Below, one piece after another: positions 1-5,978 of a DNA stretch of 21,224 bases. Every line of letters begins with the position of its first letter. The first letter of the stretch is position 1. The position numbers and the translations under genes were made by a program. This DNA comes from Methanobacteriota archaeon (GTDB lineage: Archaea > Methanobacteriota > Methanobacteria > Methanobacteriales > Methanobacteriaceae), in assembly GCA_023434825.1 (NCBI GenBank), contig JAEYSH010000035.1:1-21224 (forward strand), given 5' to 3'. The notes below the pieces were generated by a model. It saw only the letters and a list, made by a program, of their open reading frames with translations. It searched no databases and was not told where the DNA came from.

Positions 1-95
1 ATTGTAAAGTTGCCACTAATAAGCATCACTAAAAGAATTGCTATTACTGCCATAAATGCATTTCCTGGTCTTAAAATCTCTAAATATGCGTTCAT
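1..95 (-). CDS. UbiA-family prenyltransferase, N-terminus only (probable DGGGP synthase)
   Basis: This is a partial gene whose 3' part lies beyond base 1. The visible 31 residues begin MNAYLEILRPGNAFM and run into a hydrophobic stretch (AVIAILLVMLIS) that looks like the first transmembrane helix. The opening 'YLEILRPGN' followed by a membrane helix is characteristic of archaeal UbiA-family proteins annotated as (S)-2,3-di-O-geranylgeranylglyceryl phosphate synthase, which adds the second geranylgeranyl chain in ether-lipid synthesis at the membrane. The aspartate-rich prenyl-diphosphate motifs would be downstream and cannot be checked. The ATG at 93-95 is preceded by AAAGTGATTTC, a GGTGAT-like ribosome-binding site at the spacing used elsewhere in this window. 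Another UbiA branch is possible, so the exact substrate is inference. Confidence 0.6.
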   Translation of the reverse strand, partial: MNAYLEILRPGNAFMAVIAILLVMLISGNFT

Positions 96-220
96 GAAAT
101 CACTTTAAAAAATAGTAAGTTTTTCTAAAATTAATTTGTTCATATAATATTTAAGTTAATGGAATTTTGCATCAAAAATTAAATACCATCAACAACTTAG
201 TAATAACCTAAGGTGATTTT
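96..220. promoter_or_regulatory. Divergent intergenic promoter region
   Basis: This AT-rich spacer lies between the minus-strand UbiA-family gene and the plus-strand gene at 221. ATATAATATTTAA (142-154) could serve as a TATA box on either strand. TTAAATACC (about 179-187) is a second candidate, placed so that transcription would start just upstream of the AAGGTGAT ribosome-binding site of the 221 gene. These are motif and spacing guesses only. Confidence 0.35.
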
Positions 221-511
221 ATGTTATTTACTGTGACAAATAAACATGATGGTAAAAAATGTCCGCTTAAAACTGATGAAGGATTAGATATGCTTAAAGA
301 AATCTTTTCTGAAGAAAACATTAAAAAGCATAATATTAGTCTTGATGAAGCTTACATTAGCTGTCCTAAAGAAAAACATTCCACACATAAAGGTTACTAT
401 CTAATCAATACAGATAACATTGAAAATATAAAAAAATTTTTTGGTCCATTAGAAATAGAAATAAAAGAAGTAGCACCCTTTAATTATAAAAATATCTCAA
501 AAATTAATTAA
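221..511 (+). CDS. Small conserved-looking protein of unknown function (96 aa)
   Basis: I do not recognise this protein with confidence. The ATG is preceded by AAGGTGATTTT, a strong ribosome-binding site, so it is very probably translated. The product is soluble, with no signal peptide or membrane helix. It has a beta-like start (MLFTVTN), a helix around residues 20-36, then the segment HKGYYLINTDNIENIKKFFGP near residues 56-76, ending with alternating charged and hydrophobic residues. That pattern (short strand, helix, 'GYY' strand, helix, strand) resembles small ferredoxin-like-fold families such as DUF3303 or YCII-like proteins, but this is only a suggestion. There are two cysteines (C14 and C48) and several histidines. 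It is divergent from the UbiA-family gene and converges with the translation operon, so it is probably a single-gene unit. Confidence 0.75.
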   Translation: MLFTVTNKHDGKKCPLKTDEGLDMLKEIFSEENIKKHNISLDEAYISCPKEKHSTHKGYYLINTDNIENIKKFFGPLEIEIKEVAPFNYKNISKIN

Positions 512-514
512 TGC

Positions 515-536
515 GAGAAGGATTAATCACCTTCTC
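515..536. terminator. Hairpin between convergent genes
   Basis: A perfect 7-bp inverted repeat GAGAAGG / CCTTCTC with an 8-base loop sits just after the stop of the 221-511 gene. It lies beyond the end of the minus-strand operon, so it could stabilise or end either transcript. No clear U-tract follows on the plus strand. Confidence 0.5.
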
Positions 537-540
537 TATA

Positions 541-566
541 AGTAAAGTAAAAATTAATGCTTTACT
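541..566 (-). terminator. Stem-loop spanning the stop codon of the last operon gene
   Basis: A perfect inverted repeat AGTAAAG (541-547) / CTTTACT (560-566) has a 12-base loop. On the minus strand the stem starts inside the last codons of the 30-residue basic ORF, and its stop codon (554-556) is in the loop, with a T-rich run in the loop. It is probably part of the 3' end or terminator of the translation operon. Confidence 0.45.
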
Positions 567-646
567 CCTCGTCCTCTTTTACTTCCTGCTTTTCTGTACC
601 TTCTTTTTGGTCTTGTTCTAACATTAGTTCCTTTAACTTTTGCCAT
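554..646 (-). CDS. 30-residue highly basic protein, possible unannotated ribosomal or RNA-binding protein
   Basis: This very short ORF reads from ATG at 646 to TAA at 554. It is preceded by AGGAGTGAGTCAA, as strong a ribosome-binding site as any in the window, 36 bases after the stop of ftsY on the same strand. The product starts MAKVKGTNVRTRPKRRYRKA and ends GSKRGRGVKH. Thirteen of 30 residues are Lys or Arg, none is acidic, and there is no hydrophobic core, which is the composition of very small ribosomal proteins such as L39e or L41e. The N-terminal 'KVxG(S/T)' faintly recalls S30e, but the rest does not align by eye, so I would not name it. Its place at the end of a ribosomal operon supports a role in translation; that role is inference. 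The main doubt is length alone. Confidence 0.7.
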   Translation of the reverse strand: MAKVKGTNVRTRPKRRYRKAGSKRGRGVKH

Positions 647-682
647 TTGACTCACTCCTAAATTTTATTTTTATTAAATTAG

Positions 683-1882
683 TTATATTAATTGTTCAAC
701 CATCCATTCTGGTTTGAATTCCATAATGTCTTCATATGATTGGCCAACACCCAAAAATAGTATTGGTTTATTAATCACATATCCTATGGAAAGTGCTGCA
801 CCACCTTTTGAATCTGCGTCAGCCTTGGTCAGAATAATTCCATCAACACCGACAGCATCATTGAATTTAGATGCCTGTTCAACTGCATCATTTCCAGTAA
901 GAGAATCTCCTACATAAACTATAACATCAGGCTTTACAACACGCTTAATCTTTTTCATTTCATCCATAAGATTTACGTTTGTCTGCATTCTGCCGGCAGT
1001 ATCAATCAAGACTATTTCTTTACCTTTAGCCTTTGCATGTTCAACTGCATCATATGCTACTGCTGCAGGGTCTGCACCTTTTTTATGTTTTATTAATTTA
1101 ACGCCGATATTATCAGCATGATGTCCAATTTGTTCAATAGCACCAGCTCTGAATGTATCAGCAGCTGCAATTACTGGAGTATAACCTTCATTAATGAAGA
1201 AAGTTGCTATTTTAGCAATTGTGGTTGTTTTACCAGTACCATTTATTCCAACGAACATAATTTTAAGTGGTTCACCTGATTTTTTAGCTTCTTCAGCCAT
1301 CTCTTTTAAATCTCTGGTTTCAACACCAAGTATTTCAGATACGGCTTTTTTGAGTGCTTCACGGGTGAAATCCGCAACATCACTTCTTCTTCTGATTTTT
1401 TTGCCCACAAGATCTTCTTTTACAGAATTTATTATCTTTTCGGCAACTTCAAGAGCAACATCGCTTTCAAGTAAAGACATTTCCAGTTCGAAAAGTATAT
1501 CATCAATATCTTTTTCAGAAATTGTTTTTTGAGTTACAAAAGAGAAAATTCCTGATTTTTCTTCTTCAACAGTTTCTTCCTCAGTTTCCCCTTCAATTTC
1601 TTCTTCCGGAGTTTCTGTTTTCTCTTCAACTTCTTCAGGAATTTCTTCCTTTTTTTCTCTGGAAAAAATTCCGGATAATTTTCCCCTAACTCCACCAGTT
1701 TCCTTTTCTTCTTCGGTGGGCTCTTCAATTTCTTCCGGCTTTTCAATTTTAGCCTGTTCTTCTTTTTTTATTTCTTCTGGAACTTCATCAGTAGTAACTT
1801 CTTCTGCTTCCTCGTCACCTGCGAATTTATCACTTAGTTTTCCTACAGTTCCACTAAATTTCTTTTTAAGTGATTCAAACAA
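683..1882 (-). CDS. ftsY: Signal recognition particle receptor FtsY
   Basis: This is the SRP-receptor GTPase that docks SRP-ribosome-nascent-chain complexes at the membrane. The first ~115 residues form an acidic Glu/Lys/Pro-rich A domain. An N domain four-helix segment (about 118-195) and the G domain follow. Visible G-domain motifs, numbered from the TTG start, are P-loop GINGTGKT (212-219), DTFRAGA (~243), DTAGRMQ (~294), TKADADSKGG (~352) and the closing GVGQSYEDI. The frame opens at a GTG at 1891, but that codon overlaps the ribosome-binding site AGGAGTGA. A TTG at 1880-1882 lies about 8 bases beyond the AGGAG core and gives the FtsY-like start MFESLKKKF, so I chose it (399 aa). The upstream neighbour is prefoldin alpha, 35 bases away. 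The acidic domain carries repeats of a short 'SGIFS' motif. Confidence 0.96.
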   Translation of the reverse strand: MFESLKKKFSGTVGKLSDKFAGDEEAEEVTTDEVPEEIKKEEQAKIEKPEEIEEPTEEEKETGGVRGKLSGIFSREKKEEIPEEVEEKTETPEEEIEGETEEETVEEEKSGIFSFVTQKTISEKDIDDILFELEMSLLESDVALEVAEKIINSVKEDLVGKKIRRRSDVADFTREALKKAVSEILGVETRDLKEMAEEAKKSGEPLKIMFVGINGTGKTTTIAKIATFFINEGYTPVIAAADTFRAGAIEQIGHHADNIGVKLIKHKKGADPAAVAYDAVEHAKAKGKEIVLIDTAGRMQTNVNLMDEMKKIKRVVKPDVIVYVGDSLTGNDAVEQASKFNDAVGVDGIILTKADADSKGGAALSIGYVINKPILFLGVGQSYEDIMEFKPEWMVEQLI

Positions 1883-1917
1883 AACATTCACTCCTATTTT
1901 CCAGAATTAAAAAAGAT

Positions 1918-2352
1918 TTATTGTTGAGCTGCTTCCTCAGTTTCAAGTTTTCTAAGTAGAGCTTCTGCTTCAGGGCTTGCCCTTACTATAAAATCTGTTA
2001 GCTTTTGTATATCAGAGTTCATTTTATTCATGAGCTCTTCCAGATCTTTTTTCTGGGTAGATACACTTTCTTTAGCTTCAGAAATATTTTTTTTAACAGC
2101 AGCACCTGCACCAAGACCCATTATAACACTATCAGTGTCTTTAATCTCAGTAATGACGAATGAACCTGCACCAATAGGTACAAATGTTTCAGTACCTTCT
2201 TTTCCATCTATTGAATTTAAGGTTTCTTCAGCAGCGGTTAATTCTGTAAGTGAAGCTTTAACTGTTTCCATTTGCTGGTTTAAAACGTCAACTTGACCCT
2301 GATACATGTTAATTTCATTTACCATCTGCTGTAGTTTTTGTCTATCATCCAT
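1918..2352 (-). CDS. pfdA: Prefoldin alpha subunit (GimC alpha)
   Basis: This is the alpha subunit of the hexameric prefoldin chaperone, which holds unfolded proteins and passes them to the archaeal thermosome. At 144 residues it has the normal size. The sequence shows the family layout: an N-terminal coiled-coil helix (about 1-50, MDDRQKLQQMVNEINMYQGQ), a central beta-hairpin segment with the typical 'VPIGAGSFV' and 'VIMGLGAG' strands (about 66-85), and a C-terminal coiled coil (about 88-144). The start codon ATG is preceded by GAGGTGTT, which overlaps the stop codon of L18a/LX 9 bases upstream, so the two genes are probably translationally linked. The beta subunit is not in this window. Confidence 0.96.
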   Translation of the reverse strand: MDDRQKLQQMVNEINMYQGQVDVLNQQMETVKASLTELTAAEETLNSIDGKEGTETFVPIGAGSFVITEIKDTDSVIMGLGAGAAVKKNISEAKESVSTQKKDLEELMNKMNSDIQKLTDFIVRASPEAEALLRKLETEEAAQQ

Positions 2353-2361
2353 TTTAACACC

Positions 2362-2586
2362 TCAGATTAAGGCTTTAACAATTGGATCTTGAACTTCTTC
2401 TTTACTAATTTCTTTAATTTCGTCGATGATTATTTTGTTTCTTTTGATTCCGTGTCTGCTTCCAAAATCAGAATAAAGTTTTTCGTGTATATCTTCTTCG
2501 TCTATAGCTTTTAACTCTTTTGTAAAAGGTTTATAGCTATTTCCCATCATAAATTTACCTTGAATTCTAAATATTTTTGTTTTCAT
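2362..2586 (-). CDS. rpl18a: Ribosomal protein L18a / LX (eL20)
   Basis: This 74-residue protein of the large ribosomal subunit has the archaeal short form of eL20. It begins with the typical 'KIFRIQGKFMMG' strand and includes 'KPFTKELKA', 'SDFGSRHGIKRNKIIIDEI' and the end segment 'DPIVKAL'. Its ATG overlaps the TGA of aIF6 in a 4-base ATGA junction (2583-2586), and its ribosome-binding site (GAGGGATA) is inside the aIF6 coding sequence, so translation is probably coupled. The gene sits between aIF6 and prefoldin alpha. Confidence 0.95.
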   Translation of the reverse strand: MKTKIFRIQGKFMMGNSYKPFTKELKAIDEEDIHEKLYSDFGSRHGIKRNKIIIDEIKEISKEEVQDPIVKALI

Positions 2587-3257
2587 TCATATCCCTCAAG
2601 AAAACCTAATGCTTCTTCAATTCTTGCAAGTTCTGGGCCAGTTGTATCCAGTCCCACTACAACTCCATTGGAATTTGCTACAGTGCATGCTCCAACGAGT
2701 TTAATTCCTTTATTAACAGTTCCAATATCTGCAGGAGTTTTTAAAACACCCTCTACAAAAGCAAGTTCATCTTCTGTTGCAGAAGGGTGAGCAAGTACTC
2801 CTTTATTGGTGGCTAAAGCTACAGATCCAGTGATTTTAAAGTTAGCTATACTTCCACGCTCTACTTCAACATCAAGGACATCGCTTATTACTTCTAAAGA
2901 TTCATCAGAAAGAAGAGGATTTACAATGGCTCCAAAGTCATTTGCAAGCACTATATTACCTACAGCTGTAAACTTATCTGGTATCCTTTCAACTTCTACA
3001 TCGAACTCTTTAATAGCATCTATTTCGCGGTCAAGAGCAAAAGGAGAAACTAAAAAACCATTTGAATTTCCAACTGCAAGTGCTCCAGCAAGATTACTTC
3101 CGCTAATTGGAGTTTTTATTATTGTAACTCCTAGAGTATCTGCAATTAAATATTCATGTGCTTCCGATAAATTAGAGGGAACTAATGCAATTTTTTCAGT
3201 TGCGCAAATTGCAACCCCCAGATTTGGGTTCCCATTTAAACTAGCTCTTCTAATCAT
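2583..3257 (-). CDS. eif6: Translation initiation factor 6 (aIF6), ribosome anti-association factor
   Basis: aIF6 binds the large subunit near L14 and the sarcin-ricin loop and prevents premature joining of the subunits. The 224-residue product has the expected length and the five-fold repeated domain plan of the family. Each repeat carries a variant of 'N.NG.LV.P', visible as 'GNSNGFLVSPFA', 'ANDFGAIVNPLLS', 'ATNKGVLAHPSA' and 'ANSNGVVVG', with a first repeat at 'GNPNLGVAICAT'. The ATG is preceded by AGGTGTAATTTA, a good ribosome-binding site, 10 bases after the stop of L31e. Being in one unit with L31e, L39e and L18a agrees with a role in subunit maturation. Confidence 0.97.
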   Translation of the reverse strand: MIRRASLNGNPNLGVAICATEKIALVPSNLSEAHEYLIADTLGVTIIKTPISGSNLAGALAVGNSNGFLVSPFALDREIDAIKEFDVEVERIPDKFTAVGNIVLANDFGAIVNPLLSDESLEVISDVLDVEVERGSIANFKITGSVALATNKGVLAHPSATEDELAFVEGVLKTPADIGTVNKGIKLVGACTVANSNGVVVGLDTTGPELARIEEALGFLEGYE

Positions 3258-3267
3258 TAAATTACAC

Positions 3268-3513
3268 CTATTCTACTAAGGTGACTTCAACTGTTCCGTC
3301 TTCGTCTTTAACTGCCTTAACTTTAATTTTTGGAGGTATTTTCTGGATTCCTCTTTCCCATATTTTTTCATTAACAGAAGCGTCAAGTTTTATATCTTCT
3401 GTTTTCATATGCTTTCCTATGAATTCTTTTACGTAACGAATTGCTCTTGGGGACCTGATGGTCCTTGGAACATTTTTAACTTCTCTTAATGGTATAACAT
3501 AGACTCTTTCCAT
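3268..3513 (-). CDS. rpl31e: Ribosomal protein L31e
   Basis: This 81-residue protein sits near the exit of the large-subunit peptide tunnel. Family hallmarks are 'RVYVIPLREVKNVPRTIRSP', 'RAIRYVKEFIGKHMK' and 'IKLDASVNEKIWERGIQKIPPKIKV'. The ribosome-binding site AAGGGGAT lies 6 bases before ATG, and the L39e stop codon is 12 bases upstream. L31e and L39e are neighbours at the tunnel exit as well as in this operon, next to prefoldin and FtsY, which act on emerging chains. Confidence 0.97.
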   Translation of the reverse strand: MERVYVIPLREVKNVPRTIRSPRAIRYVKEFIGKHMKTEDIKLDASVNEKIWERGIQKIPPKIKVKAVKDEDGTVEVTLVE

Positions 3514-3525
3514 AATTGAATCCCC

Positions 3526-3681
3526 TTACACTTTTAAGCTATTTCTTCTCCAGTGTCTCATCTTAGGATGAGTCCTTACTTTTCTGTTAGTTTTAAGCAT
3601 TACCCATAAAGGTACACGCCTATTTTGCTTGTTGGCTTTAGCGAGCCTTATTTTCTTAGCTAATGGCCTGTTTCTACTCAT
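3526..3681 (-). CDS. rpl39e: Ribosomal protein L39e
   Basis: I read this short gene directly from the minus strand: ATG at 3679-3681 to TAA at 3526-3528, 51 residues. It starts MSRNRPLAKKIRLAKANKQN, continues with 'RRVPLWVMLKTNRKVRTHP' and ends KMRHWRRNSLKV. The 'NRxVPxWVMLKT' core and the tryptophan near the end ('RHWRR') identify L39e, a non-globular, very basic protein lining the peptide exit tunnel. The ribosome-binding site is GGTGA with six A bases before ATG. It lies 33 bases after the PP-loop ATPase stop and 12 before L31e. Confidence 0.97.
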   Translation of the reverse strand: MSRNRPLAKKIRLAKANKQNRRVPLWVMLKTNRKVRTHPKMRHWRRNSLKV

Positions 3682-3714
3682 TTTTTCACCACTTATAATT
3701 GTTATTTAATTAAT

Positions 3715-4314
3715 TCATTGAATTTTATTTTTCCAGCCCACTACGCGTGACTGCATATGAGGTGGAAATATATTTGAAGCTGCATCTTCTCCTTCAATCT
3801 CACTTATGAGAGACCTGATTTCAATTTCATAATCAGAATTGTTCTCCATATTTGTGGGCTCTTTTTTAACTTCAAAGAGATTTTCAGAAAGATGATTTAT
3901 AGTCTTATGTCCAAATCCACGAAGATTTAGATATTCAACTTTCATACGACCTTCAAGACTATCAATCTCACTTTGATCGAGCTTTGGAATCCTATCATCT
4001 CTTCTAATTCCATCTGCAACCACATCATAGTTACGAGCGACAATATTTAACGCTTCTTTATGAATATAATTGATTCCATTGTTGGGAAATCTATCATCAA
4101 GAATTATTCTGGTTGCATCTTCAAGAATTTTCTTATCGGCATTTAAAACGCTATGTTTAAATCCAAGAGACGCTGCGGATTCTTCTGCTGATTTAAATGA
4201 ATCAAAAACTCCAAAGTTCAAGGTTACAAGTTCAACATCATAACCTAATTTTTGAAGTATTACCGCCATGAGGGAACTATCTTTTCCTCCACTGTAGAGA
4301 ACACATGATTTCAT
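3715..4314 (-). CDS. PP-loop superfamily ATPase of unknown substrate
   Basis: The product has a PP-loop nucleotide-binding motif YSGGKDSS (7-14) right after the first beta strand. This is the signature of ATP pyrophosphatases that adenylate a substrate (tRNA thiolases, ThiI, QueC, asparagine synthase, NAD synthetase and relatives). The Rossmann-like continuation (VELVTLNFGV at 27-36) and 'DVVADGIRRDDRIPKLD' fit the fold. No CxxC or zinc pairs of the TtuA/Ncs6 type are present; C4 is the only cysteine, which speaks against a zinc- or iron-sulfur-dependent thiolase. It matches in outline an archaeal family often labelled alpha hydrolase, asparagine synthase-like or DUF7411. Its ATG overlaps the TGA of the PDCD5-like gene (4311-4314), so it is co-translated with translation genes. 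An RNA- or ribosome-modifying role is an inference from context. Confidence 0.85.
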   Translation of the reverse strand: MKSCVLYSGGKDSSLMAVILQKLGYDVELVTLNFGVFDSFKSAEESAASLGFKHSVLNADKKILEDATRIILDDRFPNNGINYIHKEALNIVARNYDVVADGIRRDDRIPKLDQSEIDSLEGRMKVEYLNLRGFGHKTINHLSENLFEVKKEPTNMENNSDYEIEIRSLISEIEGEDAASNIFPPHMQSRVVGWKNKIQ

Positions 4315-4646
4315 TTTCTTGTAATGTTGATCTCTCTTTTTTGACCTGCGAGATTTTGAAGAAGTTGTTTTAGCTGATCATCAGTTATTTTTGCATTTAC
4401 TCTGCCCATCTGGGCAAGTTGAATAAGTTGAAGTTCTAGCTGGTCAACCATTTCTGGTCTGGTTAATCTAAGATTTGCAAGTCTGCCCCTAGCTTCTGGA
4501 GTCAGTATTTGCATCATAGCCTGTCTTTTTTGAGCTTCTAGTTGTTGTCTAGCTTGTTCCTGTTCCTGTGATGATGCCTGCTGTGCTGCAGCCTGTTGCT
4601 GTAATTCTTGCATTCTTCTTCGTCTTATTTCTTCAATATCGCTCAA
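4311..4646 (-). CDS. PDCD5-family DNA-binding protein (MTH1615-like)
   Basis: This 111-residue protein matches the archaeal relatives of human PDCD5. It has a charged N-terminal helix 'DIEEIRRRRMQELQQQAA', a long Gln/Ala-rich low-complexity stretch (about 14-40), then the conserved globular triple-helix core 'ILTPEARGRLANLRLTRPE' and 'LELQLIQLAQMGRV.AKITDDQLKQLL'. Archaeal members are called DNA-binding proteins; the exact role is unsettled. The start is TTG at 4644-4646, with GGAGG seven bases upstream and no better ATG in frame. The stop overlaps the PP-loop gene start. Confidence 0.93.
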   Translation of the reverse strand: MSDIEEIRRRRMQELQQQAAAQQASSQEQEQARQQLEAQKRQAMMQILTPEARGRLANLRLTRPEMVDQLELQLIQLAQMGRVNAKITDDQLKQLLQNLAGQKREINITRK

Positions 4647-4677
4647 AATTTGGCCTCCATGATATTAATATAATTAC

Positions 4678-5115
4678 TTAGTAATTAGCTAGTTCTGGAA
4701 CTTCTTTTTTTACAACGTTTGATGCATTATCAAGGAAAGATTTACCTTCGGGAGTAATAATTCTTCCTTCTTTTATTTTAGCAACATATCCAGCATCTTC
4801 AAGTTGGTGGAGTGCTGTTCTTATTATAGAACCGCTACCTTTTGCGAATTTTTCAGGGTTTGAACCGTTATCTTTCTTTCCACCGTAGTATGATCTTAAA
4901 CTGTTCATTCCAACTGGACCATCAATATATACTCTTCTTAGGATTGATGCACATCGGGTGAACCACCAATCCATATCTTCTGGCCTTCTTTCTTTATGGA
5001 CTCCTGTTTTAACAAATTTAGCCCATTCTGGTGCGTTTATTTTCTTATTTTCTTTTAATTCTTTAGCAACATTACTTATTAGTAACTCTGCAGGTACATC
5101 GTAAACTGTAGTCAT
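4678..5115 (-). CDS. rps19e: Ribosomal protein S19e
   Basis: S19e is a small-subunit head protein needed for late 18S/16S maturation in eukaryotes and archaea. The 145-residue product has the family's winged-helix fold and motifs: 'TVYDVPAELLISNVAKELK', 'PEWAKFVKTGVHKERRPEDMDWWFTRCASILRRVY', 'GPVGMNSLRSYYGGKK' and 'IIRTALHQLEDAGYV'. The ATG follows GAGGTAATTAAT, with the GAGG inside the last codons of the upstream CRM-domain gene and only 5 bases between the two genes, so they are tightly coupled. Confidence 0.97.
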   Translation of the reverse strand: MTTVYDVPAELLISNVAKELKENKKINAPEWAKFVKTGVHKERRPEDMDWWFTRCASILRRVYIDGPVGMNSLRSYYGGKKDNGSNPEKFAKGSGSIIRTALHQLEDAGYVAKIKEGRIITPEGKSFLDNASNVVKKEVPELANY

Positions 5116-5120
5116 ATTAA

Positions 5121-5384
5121 TTACCTCTTTCTTTTAAATATAACAGCGACATTTCCTCTTAAATCAATGAGTTTAGAGTTAGATTTTTCAATTATAGTAT
5201 TTATATAATTTTGTTTTTCTGAAGATATATTTTTTGCAAATTTTAATTTAATTACTTCGTGAGCTTTAAGCTGTCTTTTTATTTCATCTATAACATTTTC
5301 ATTTATTCCAGATTTTCCTATGTTAATGGTGATTGTTGAAAGTGATCTATTCATTAATTCCTTTTTTGATAATGTAGGATTCAA
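5121..5384 (-). CDS. CRM-domain (YhbY-like) RNA-binding protein
   Basis: This 87-residue stand-alone CRM domain is of the YhbY type, associated in bacteria with pre-50S particles and in plants with intron splicing. The glycine-rich RNA-binding loop is seen as 'NIGKSGINENVIDEIKRQLK' (GxxG at about residues 23-26), followed by 'EVIKLKFAKN' and the final strand 'LIDLRGNVAVIFKRK'. The start is TTG at 5382-5384, with AAGGAGG seven bases upstream; this overlaps the end of the Rpp21 gene by 38 bases. An in-frame ATG at 5354 (giving MNRSLSTI) has a weaker site, AAGGAAT, and is the alternative. The location between RNase P and S19e genes supports a role in ribosome assembly. Confidence 0.9.
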   Translation of the reverse strand: MNPTLSKKELMNRSLSTITINIGKSGINENVIDEIKRQLKAHEVIKLKFAKNISSEKQNYINTIIEKSNSKLIDLRGNVAVIFKRKR

Positions 5385-5718
5385 TAGTTTTCCTCCTTTT
5401 ATATTTCTTCTCCTTTATATATGGAAGATTTACTATATTTCCACATTCAAGGCATTTAATAGTAACACATGAATCCTTTAACCTGATATTACAGTTTGTT
5501 CCAGGTTTAAGGAATTTATTACATTTTTTACAGAATCTCCTCTTCCAGATTCTGGGCATTCTTAAATTATACTTGGTAGCGATATTTCTAGCCATTTCTA
5601 CGTAGCGATCTGACCTTTCAGGGTGTTTATGGAAGGACTCTTCAGCAAGTTTAAAGAGGATATCAATCCTTTCTTCTGCTATCTTTAACATCCATTTTGG
5701 TCTTCTTCCCCTTCTCAA
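5347..5718 (-). CDS. rnp4: Ribonuclease P protein component 4 (Rpp21/Rpr2)
   Basis: Rpp21 is the zinc-ribbon protein subunit of archaeal RNase P and works with Rpp29 on the specificity side of the RNA to mature tRNA 5' ends. The 123-residue product shows two N-terminal helices ('AEERIDILFKLAEESF', 'RYVEMARNIATKYN'), then 'RIWKRRFCKKCNKFLKPG' and 'VTIKCLECGNIVNLPYIKEKK'. The zinc ligands are C63, C66, C89 and C92. The start is TTG at 5716-5718 behind AGAGGGTAAACT. An internal ATG at codon 10 would lose a basic tail. It is the first gene of the 12-gene minus-strand operon; I recall the M. thermautotrophicus homologue as MTH1618 with a similar gene order downstream. Confidence 0.94.
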   Translation of the reverse strand: MRRGRRPKWMLKIAEERIDILFKLAEESFHKHPERSDRYVEMARNIATKYNLRMPRIWKRRFCKKCNKFLKPGTNCNIRLKDSCVTIKCLECGNIVNLPYIKEKKYKRRKTIESYIIKKGINE

Positions 5719-5760
5719 AGTTTACCCTCTAATGAGTCATTGGTACTACTTACAAAAATT

Positions 5761-5834
5761 CTGTCAAAATCAGCTTACGAAAATCTACGATTTTCGTGCT
5801 CCAAAATCCGTAGGATTTTGAGAGATTTTAACAG
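5761..5834. repeat. Composite hairpin element, copy 1 (outer stem with two hairpins)
   Basis: Hairpin 1 is ACGAAAATC (5777-5785), loop TAC, GATTTTCGT (5789-5797): 9 bp. Spacer GCTC follows. Hairpin 2 is CAAAATCC (5802-5809), loop GTA, GGATTTTG (5813-5820): 8 bp. Both are enclosed by CTGTCAAAATC (5761-5771) pairing with GATTTTAACAG (5824-5834), 10 of 11 bp. The folded form is a three-way junction on either strand. It lies 43-116 bases upstream of the Rpp21 start codon. Confidence 0.85.
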
Positions 5835-5978
5835 TTTTCGTTAGTTAAAATTTAGAAATGGATCTTAAGCTTATCAGGGGTTTCTGAATCAATAAATACA
5901 GCAATTTTCAATTGAATCAGTTCTTTAATAAACCTCAATATAACGTGCAATCTACTTAAGAATAATATTATAGTTTAT

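Noticed and set aside
1534..1746. Lys-rich 70-codon minus-strand frame inside ftsY
   Set aside because: It is the shifted frame of the Glu/Lys-rich FtsY A domain and has no translation signal.
5729..5740. Three-codon ORF (Met-Thr-His-stop) ahead of the Rpp21 start, a possible upstream ORF
   Set aside because: It has no ribosome-binding site and is too short to separate from chance.
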